DNA of 9,647 bases from Dehalococcoides mccartyi (GTDB lineage Bacteria > Chloroflexota > Dehalococcoidia > UBA2979), in contig CAMDAY010000070.1 in NCBI GenBank assembly GCA_945888895.1, positions 1-9,647 of the forward strand. The letters run 5' to 3'. A model generated the notes under the pieces. The model was not told the origin of the DNA. It was given only the letters and a program-made list of their open reading frames with translations, and searched no databases. Shown piece by piece: positions 5,795-9,647 of this stretch. Position numbers and translations under genes: made by a program. Within the stretch, counting starts at the first letter, position 1; the number at the start of each line of letters is the position of its first letter.

Positions 5795-6805
5795 ATGACC
5801 ACCGAACCGCGCAAGCGCATCCTCACCGGCGTCCGTCCCACCGGGTCGCTGCACCTCGGCCACTACGTCGGTGCGCTCGAGAACTGGATCCGCCTCCAGC
5901 GCGAGTACGAGTGCTTCTTCCTGATCGCCGACTACCAGGTCTCCGACCACGCCGACGACATCTCGCAGGTGAAGGGCAACGTGCTCGAGGTGGCCACGGA
6001 CTGGCTGTCGGTCGGCCTCGACCCCGAGGGCTCGCACTTCCAGATCGAGTCGCTCGTGCCGCAGCACGCGGAGCTGACCACGTGGCTGTCGTGGTGGGTG
6101 CCGATGGGGATGCTCCAGCGCAACCCCACGCTGAAGGCGGAGATGGGCAACCTCGCCGACGGCGAGTCGGTGCCGGTCGCCTTCTTCAACTACCCGATGA
6201 TGCAGGCCGCGAACATCCTCATGCCGCGCGCGCACCTCGTGCCCGTCGGCGAGGACCAACTGCCGCACATCGAGCTGACGCGAGAGATCGCACGGCGCTT
6301 CAACCGCATCTTCAACGTCGACCTGTTCCCGGAGCCGGAGGCGCTGATCGGCCGCGTCCCGCGCCTCGTCGGCATCGACGGCAACGCCAAGATGTCGAAG
6401 TCGCTCGGCAACACGATCAACCTGAAGGACGACGCCGCCACCGTCACCTCGAAGGTGCGCAGCATGTACACCGACCCGACGCGCCTGCGCGCCACCGACC
6501 CCGGCCACGTCGAGGGCAACCCGGTCTTCATGTACCACGATGCGTTCAATCCGGACGTCGACGAAGTGAACGACCTCAAAGAGAGGTACGTCCTCGGCAA
6601 GGTCGGCGACGTCGAGGTGAAGACGAAGCTCGCCGCCGCGCTCAACACCTTCCTCGACCCCATCCGCGAGAAGCGCGCCTACTACGAGGCCCACCCCCGC
6701 GAGGTCATCGACGCCCTCGCCGCCGGCACGGAGCACACGCGCACCGTCGCCGCCGAGACGATGCGCCAGGTCCGCGACGCGATGGGCCTGAACTACCTGT
6801 CGTAG
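5795..6805 (+). CDS. trpS: Tryptophan--tRNA ligase
   Basis: A class Ic synthetase that attaches tryptophan to tRNA-Trp, cytoplasmic, 336 residues, the normal length. The HIGH motif is HLGH (residues 20-23, in TGSLHLGHYVGAL). VPVGEDQLPHIELTREIARR is the conserved ATP/tRNA-side segment, and a perfect KMSKS lies at 199-203 (GNAKMSKSLGN). The ATG at 5795 has GAAGGA just upstream. An in-frame ATG at 5747 lies inside the palindromic repeat and is not credible. One oddity is the pocket motif FNYPMMQAANI (131-141): in Geobacillus stearothermophilus TrpRS the matching segment YPVLMAAD supplies Met129 and Asp132 to bind the indole, and here these positions are Gln137 and Asn140. Overall family conservation makes a real TrpRS very likely. 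It is co-oriented with argS and probably co-transcribed or separated by the repeat. Confidence 0.95.
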   Translation: MTTEPRKRILTGVRPTGSLHLGHYVGALENWIRLQREYECFFLIADYQVSDHADDISQVKGNVLEVATDWLSVGLDPEGSHFQIESLVPQHAELTTWLSWWVPMGMLQRNPTLKAEMGNLADGESVPVAFFNYPMMQAANILMPRAHLVPVGEDQLPHIELTREIARRFNRIFNVDLFPEPEALIGRVPRLVGIDGNAKMSKSLGNTINLKDDAATVTSKVRSMYTDPTRLRATDPGHVEGNPVFMYHDAFNPDVDEVNDLKERYVLGKVGDVEVKTKLAAALNTFLDPIREKRAYYEAHPREVIDALAAGTEHTRTVAAETMRQVRDAMGLNYLS

Positions 6806-6817
6806 TCGGCACACGTT

Positions 6818-6830
6818 GGGGGAGTACCGA
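6818..6830 (+). promoter_or_regulatory. Strong ribosome-binding site followed by an out-of-frame ATG
   Basis: GGGGGAG (6818-6824) with a 6-nt spacer leads to the ATG at 6831, a textbook initiation site 13 nt after the trpS stop. The ATG frame closes at a TAA at 6963-6965 after 44 codons, whereas the conserved protein body is in the +1 frame. The site therefore points to the intended start of the downstream gene. Confidence 0.6.
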
Positions 6831-7632
6831 ATGCCGTCGCATTCAAGGTGCCCGCGAGAAGATCGAGCAGGCGAAACGGCACTTAGACCGGCTCGACGAA
6901 GAGCTCCAAGGAGTGCTGCCTGCGCTCAACCGAGAGGCTCCGGTCGCTCAGCGAGATCAAGCTAATGGCGACTACATCTGGGTCGTTCAGTTCGACGAAG
7001 GCACTCTCCGTCCGCTGGCATCAATCGTCGGCGACTTCCTCCATAATCTGCGTACGGCACTTGATCATCTCGTATGGGAACTCTCGAGCGACGCAGAACG
7101 AGGACGATGCGAGTTCCCCGTCTTCCTGAAGTCCGGGGCCGGAAACGACGGCTTCCATGGTGGGGGGCTCCGAAAGATCGCGTCCATCCCAGATGCCGCG
7201 AAGTCGATCATCGAGGAACTCCAGCCATTCCACGCGGAGGAGCACGCCGCGAGTCACCCTCTGTGGCTGATCCACGACCTCGACCGAATCGACAAACACC
7301 GTCGGACGCTCATCGTCCCCGTCGCAATCAACCGGGGAGGCATTGCTGGGGCGCCCGTCCGCCTCGGTGGCGGAACTGGCCCCGCAATGGTCTTCCAGCT
7401 TGAGCGCATGCGAATCACCACGGGGAAGCGCCGGAACGGCGAAGAGGTTCTTCGGATAGCAGCATCGAACCCGCCGGAGTCAGTGGCTCTTGTGACCCCG
7501 CTATTCGGGTTCAACGCAACCATTGATGAGGCCGGTTTGGAGGAGGTCTTCATTCAGCAACAGCTGCGCGGTCTCTTGGATTTCGTCGACGGCAGCGTGA
7601 TCCCACGTCTTGAGCCGATCTTCGATTCGTAG
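6831..7632 (+). CDS. Conserved hypothetical protein with R-x4-H (HEPN-like) motif; start region frameshifted
   Basis: The body, from IQGAREKIEQAKRHLDRLDE to the TAG at 7630-7632, resembles a hypothetical-protein family I have seen in many high-GC bacteria: an N-terminal helix, then a GD-x-LHNLR-x-ALDHLVW segment, then a C-terminal helix ending VIPRLEPIF. The body's frame has no ATG, GTG or TTG at its beginning. A well-placed ATG (6831) with a strong RBS lies one base out of frame. Removing one C of the CC at 6834-6835 would give MRRIQGAREKIEQ and a protein of about 266 residues. So this is a sequencing error, a recent inactivating indel, or an unusual start or +1 shift. R74-TALD-H79 (7051-7068) fits the Rx4H motif of HEPN nucleases, a tentative parallel. 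Codon third positions are less GC-rich than in trpS, suggesting acquisition. The family's function is unknown to me. Confidence 0.65.
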
Positions 7633-7660
7633 TGCGGGTGCCGTCGACGCGCAACACACA

Positions 7661-7688
7661 AACAGGCCGTCCTCTCGGGCGGCCTGTT
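7661..7688. terminator. Probable bidirectional terminator hairpin between convergent genes
   Basis: AACAGGCCG (7661-7669) pairs perfectly with CGGCCTGTT (7680-7688) across a 10-nt loop. It sits 29 nt after the hypothetical gene's stop and about 50 nt after the citrate synthase stop on the other strand. A second, imperfect hairpin follows at 7700-7720 (CGAGGGCTCC / GGAGCCTCG). Neither has a T-run, so termination efficiency is uncertain, but the placement between converging genes fits. Confidence 0.55.
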
Positions 7689-7736
7689 CGATCTGCGAGC
7701 GAGGGCTCCGAGGAGCCTCGACGGGTGGAGCGGAGA

Positions 7737-8894
7737 CTACGCCCGCGCGGAGCGGGGGATGTAGTCACGCGGCGGGGTGGGGCCGGCATAGATCTGGGCC
7801 GGGCGGAAGATGCGGTTGCCCGACTCCCACTGCTCCTTCATGTTCGCCATCCAGCCCAGCGTGCGGCTGGCGGCGAAGATCGGGGTGAACAGGTCGGTCG
7901 GGATGCCGATCGCGGCGAACACGCAGCCCGAGAACAGGTCCACGTTCGGGAACAGGCCGCGGTCGCCGAGGCGCGCCGTCGCCACTTCCTCGACGGTGAG
8001 GGAGATCTGGTAGAGCTCCGAGACGCGCGAGCCGGGCTCGATGACCTCGGCAGCGAGGGTCTGGATGACCTTCGAGCGCGGGTCCTTCACGTGGTACACG
8101 CGGTGACCGAAGCCCGGGATCTTGTAGTGGTCGGCGAGCATGCGCTCGATCTTCGGCTTCGCACCCTCCGGGGCGCCCATGCTCTCGAAGAGCCGCAGGG
8201 AGGCCTCGTTCGCCCCGCCGTGGGCCGGGCCCGACAGCGCGCCGATGGCCGATGACAGCACGGCCTCCGGCTCCGACTTCGTCGAGGTGACGACGCGGGA
8301 GGTGAAGGTGGAGGCGTTGCCGGCGGAGTGATCCGCCTGCAGGATCATCAGCGCGTTCATCACCCGCAGGTGCAGCTCAGACGGCTTTTGGCCGGTGATC
8401 ATGCGGATCATCATCTCGGAGTGGGTCTCGCCCGGCTGCGGGCCCTCGTACGGGCGGCCGGCGTAGGCCTGCGCGATGACGCCGACGAGGTGGCCCATCC
8501 TGGCGATGGCCGCCATGCCGCGCTCCTGCGCCGTCGCCACGTGGGGCTCGAAGTCGTTCGTCTTGGGGCCGAGCGACGCCGCCGCGGCCTGCAGGGCGAA
8601 CATGGGGTGGGTGACCTTCGTGGCCAGTCGAGCGAGCTCGATCTGGTCGGCGGTCAGGCCGCGCTTCGACTGGAGGTCCTTCTCGACCTCGGCGATGCGG
8701 GCGGCGCTGGGCAGCTCGCCGTCGTACAGGAGGGCAACGATCTCCTCGAACGTGTTCTCGGGCCGCGTGATCTCCTCGATGGAGTATCCGCGGTACGAGA
8801 GTCGACCCGCCTGCCCCTCGACGAGAGAGAGCGCGGACTCGGCGATCGGGACGCCTTCGAGGCCCGGACTAAAGGACGGCGTGCTCGTGGTCAT
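7737..8894 (-). CDS. gltA: Citrate synthase (citrate/2-methylcitrate synthase family)
   Basis: Condenses acetyl-CoA with oxaloacetate to give citrate, the entry step of the TCA cycle; cytoplasmic. At 385 residues it is the short, Gram-positive/archaeal-type length. It opens with GLEGVPIAESALSLVEGQAG and LSYRGYSIEE. The active-site residues are visible: ADHS with His189, GPAHGGANE with catalytic His225, GFGHRVYHVKDPR with His264, and the catalytic Asp319 in NVDLFSG. The end RPAQIYAGP is typical of the family. The ATG at 8894 is preceded by GGGGGTGAT, a reasonable RBS, and MTTSTPSFSPGLEGV is a normal-length lead-in; the open frame further upstream has no family match. A 2-methylcitrate synthase activity cannot be excluded, but no prp genes are in the window. 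It is transcribed on the same strand as gatA but is separated from it by ~480 bp, so it probably has its own promoter. Confidence 0.95.
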   Translation of the reverse strand: MTTSTPSFSPGLEGVPIAESALSLVEGQAGRLSYRGYSIEEITRPENTFEEIVALLYDGELPSAARIAEVEKDLQSKRGLTADQIELARLATKVTHPMFALQAAAASLGPKTNDFEPHVATAQERGMAAIARMGHLVGVIAQAYAGRPYEGPQPGETHSEMMIRMITGQKPSELHLRVMNALMILQADHSAGNASTFTSRVVTSTKSEPEAVLSSAIGALSGPAHGGANEASLRLFESMGAPEGAKPKIERMLADHYKIPGFGHRVYHVKDPRSKVIQTLAAEVIEPGSRVSELYQISLTVEEVATARLGDRGLFPNVDLFSGCVFAAIGIPTDLFTPIFAASRTLGWMANMKEQWESGNRIFRPAQIYAGPTPPRDYIPRSARA

Positions 8895-9029
8895 ATCACC
8901 CCCACTGTGTTTCCCGCGGCATCCGGACACTGCCGCCCCGCGGGGCTTCTCTGGGTCACTGGCTCGGACAGCGGGCGATTCTCGGGGGCGCTGGGTCGCG
9001 CGGGAACCGGAATCTCCCATCGGTGCGGC

Positions 9030-9035
9030 AGCATA
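9030..9035 (-). promoter_or_regulatory. Candidate -10 box for citrate synthase
   Basis: TATGCT on the minus strand matches TATAAT at four of six positions, about 136 nt upstream of the citrate synthase ATG. There is no matching -35 at 16-18 nt. If correct, it would leave a ~130-nt leader containing the palindrome at 8935-8946. Weak. Confidence 0.22.
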
Positions 9036-9088
9036 GCACCGTGGCGATCGGTTGGGGTATGCGACTCGTGATGACGCCATTCGCATCA

Positions 9089-9111
9089 ACGTCGTTATGA
9101 GATCGACGTCG
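9089..9111. promoter_or_regulatory. Inverted repeat, possible operator upstream of citrate synthase
   Basis: ACGTCG (9089-9094) and CGACGT (9104-9109) are exact inverted halves separated by the AT-rich nonamer TTATGAGAT. The right half also forms the 8-bp palindrome CGACGTCG (9104-9111). Size and spacing fit a dimeric regulator site located above the candidate -10. No regulator is identified, and chance occurrence in GC-rich DNA is possible. Confidence 0.25.
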
Positions 9112-9276
9112 ACGAGCCCGCCAGGGGAGGGGTTCAGAGAAGAGAACCAAGTGTGCGGAGCTGCGCCCCTCACACTCCCCGGGAAGTCGATACGGCACCG
9201 CCAGGTCAGTGCGAATGCTTCCGCACCCCCGCACAGAGAGAGCCATTGCTGGCGGCTCCGTCCGAGGCGCGCAGCA

Positions 9277-9312
9277 CCCCGGATCTCCGGGGAGCGGGAG
9301 GGCTTCGCCCTC
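9277..9312. other. Two adjacent perfect hairpins downstream of gatA
   Basis: CCCCGG-ATCT-CCGGGG (9277-9292) and GAGGGC-TTC-GCCCTC (9298-9312) lie back to back. Reading on the minus strand they come 65-100 nt after the gatA stop. They may be secondary termination or mRNA-end protecting structures. No T-tract follows. Confidence 0.35.
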
Positions 9313-9340
9313 GCGGTTGAATCTCGACCGCCCCGGGAGC

Positions 9341-9361
9341 GACCGCCCGCCCGCCGCGGTC
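9341..9361 (-). terminator. Probable gatA terminator hairpin
   Basis: GACCGC (9341-9346) pairs with GCGGTC (9356-9361) around a 9-nt loop, 16 nt past the gatA stop on the minus strand. The stem is short and there is no T-run, so this could be only a stability hairpin. Confidence 0.35.
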
Positions 9362-9377
9362 GGTGCCTTCGGCGGGG

Positions 9378-9647
9378 CTAGCCGAGCGGGGGCGGGGTGC
9401 GGCGGTGCCAGTCCGTGACCTGGGCGTAGCCGTGCGCCGCGCCGAGCAGCGTGGACTCCTCGAAGGGGCGGCCGATCAGCTGCATCCCGACCGGGAGGCC
9501 CTGCGAGAAGCCGCACGGGATGCTGATCGCCGGGTTCCCTGCGATGTTCACGGGGATCGTGTACAGGTCGTTCAGGTACATCGCATAGGGGTCGTCCACC
9601 TTCTCGCCGAGGCGGAAGGCGACCGAGGGGCTCGTCGGCGTCAGGAT
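9378..9647 (-). CDS. gatA: Glutamyl-tRNA(Gln)/aspartyl-tRNA(Asn) amidotransferase subunit A, C-terminal end (partial)
   Basis: The last 89 residues of GatA; the gene continues beyond the right window edge. GatA is the amidase subunit of GatCAB, which converts Glu-tRNA(Gln) or Asp-tRNA(Asn) to the amidated form using ammonia released from glutamine. The fragment begins ILTPTSPSVAFRLGEK and contains DDPYAMYLNDLYTIPVNIAG, PAISIPCGF, GLPVGMQLIGRPFEE and a terminal ATDWH-like segment (VTDWHRR), all standard for the GatA C-terminus. The Ser-cisSer-Lys catalytic residues and the amidase signature are N-terminal and outside the window. It ends at a TAG at 9378-9380. Other amidase-signature enzymes are less likely because the YLNDL-T-P-N-AG block is typical of GatA. 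Confidence 0.93.
   Translation of the reverse strand: MLTPTSPSVAFRLGEKVDDPYAMYLNDLYTIPVNIAGNPAISIPCGFSQGLPVGMQLIGRPFEESTLLGAAHGYAQVTDWHRRTPPPLG

Larger units (their letters stand above)
8895..9377. other. 483-bp non-coding region upstream of citrate synthase
   Basis: Between gatA and citrate synthase I find no reading frame with recognisable protein sequence, no tRNA and no named riboswitch. It holds several self-complementary stretches. These are a perfect 12-bp palindrome GCCCCGCGGGGC (8935-8946), about 40 nt upstream of the citrate synthase ATG; AGTGTG/CACACT arms (9150-9176); hairpins at 9277-9292 and 9298-9312; and the gatA-proximal hairpin at 9341-9361. It most likely holds the gatA terminator and the citrate synthase promoter and leader. 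A small RNA cannot be excluded. Confidence 0.5.

Noticed and set aside
5542..6830. Open frame running from argS through trpS into the hypothetical gene
   Set aside because: It is only the shadow frame of argS and trpS that happens to lack stops; it joins the real hypothetical protein after 6830.
8328..9071. Plus-strand frames opposite the citrate synthase gene
   Set aside because: They are antisense to a protein with all catalytic residues intact and have no recognisable content.

Overview
This is a high-GC bacterial chromosome segment carrying mostly housekeeping genes, with several small, poorly characterised or disrupted pieces between them. The strongly GC-biased codons, the TTG/GTG (and perhaps CTG) starts and the style of the ArgRS, TrpRS and citrate synthase proteins would fit a high-GC Chloroflexota (Dehalococcoidia-like) or actinobacterial genome. 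No marker in the window settles the lineage, so this is an inference only.

Left part (1-2649, minus strand). The window opens inside an unrecognised gene whose GTG start and Shine-Dalgarno are visible. Between it and chrA lies a short reading frame that resembles the C-terminal end of a molybdate-type (ModA-like) ABC substrate-binding protein, probably a gene remnant. A compact three-gene operon follows, transcribed in the order lipoprotein, TfoX N-terminal-domain protein, two-domain chromate transporter ChrA. The spacing is 2 nt at the first junction and a 4-nt GTGA overlap at the second.

Middle (2740-6805, plus strand). A one-TM membrane protein of unknown role overlaps a DedA-family membrane protein whose best start appears to be a CTG. 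Then come argS (TTG start, structured leader) and trpS, separated by a paired palindromic repeat of the dispersed REP/MITE-like kind. Both synthetases carry their HIGH-type motifs. TrpS has a perfect KMSKS, but Asn replaces the usual Asp in its tryptophan-pocket motif.

Right part. Downstream of trpS is a conserved hypothetical gene of lower GC3. Its good SD and ATG are one base out of frame with the conserved body, and the body carries an R-x4-H motif reminiscent of HEPN domains. It converges on a complete citrate synthase gene across a 9-bp hairpin. Upstream of citrate synthase is about 480 bp of non-coding, hairpin-rich DNA, and then the C-terminal end of gatA running off the window.

Functionally the window brings together translation (argS, trpS, gatA), central carbon metabolism (citrate synthase), membrane and ion functions (ChrA, DedA) and a few unknowns. 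I do not see a clear multi-gene novel system. The items most worth a second look are the HEPN-like frameshifted gene, the ModA-like remnant beside the low-GC partial gene, the paired palindromes between the two synthetase genes, and the structured leaders.
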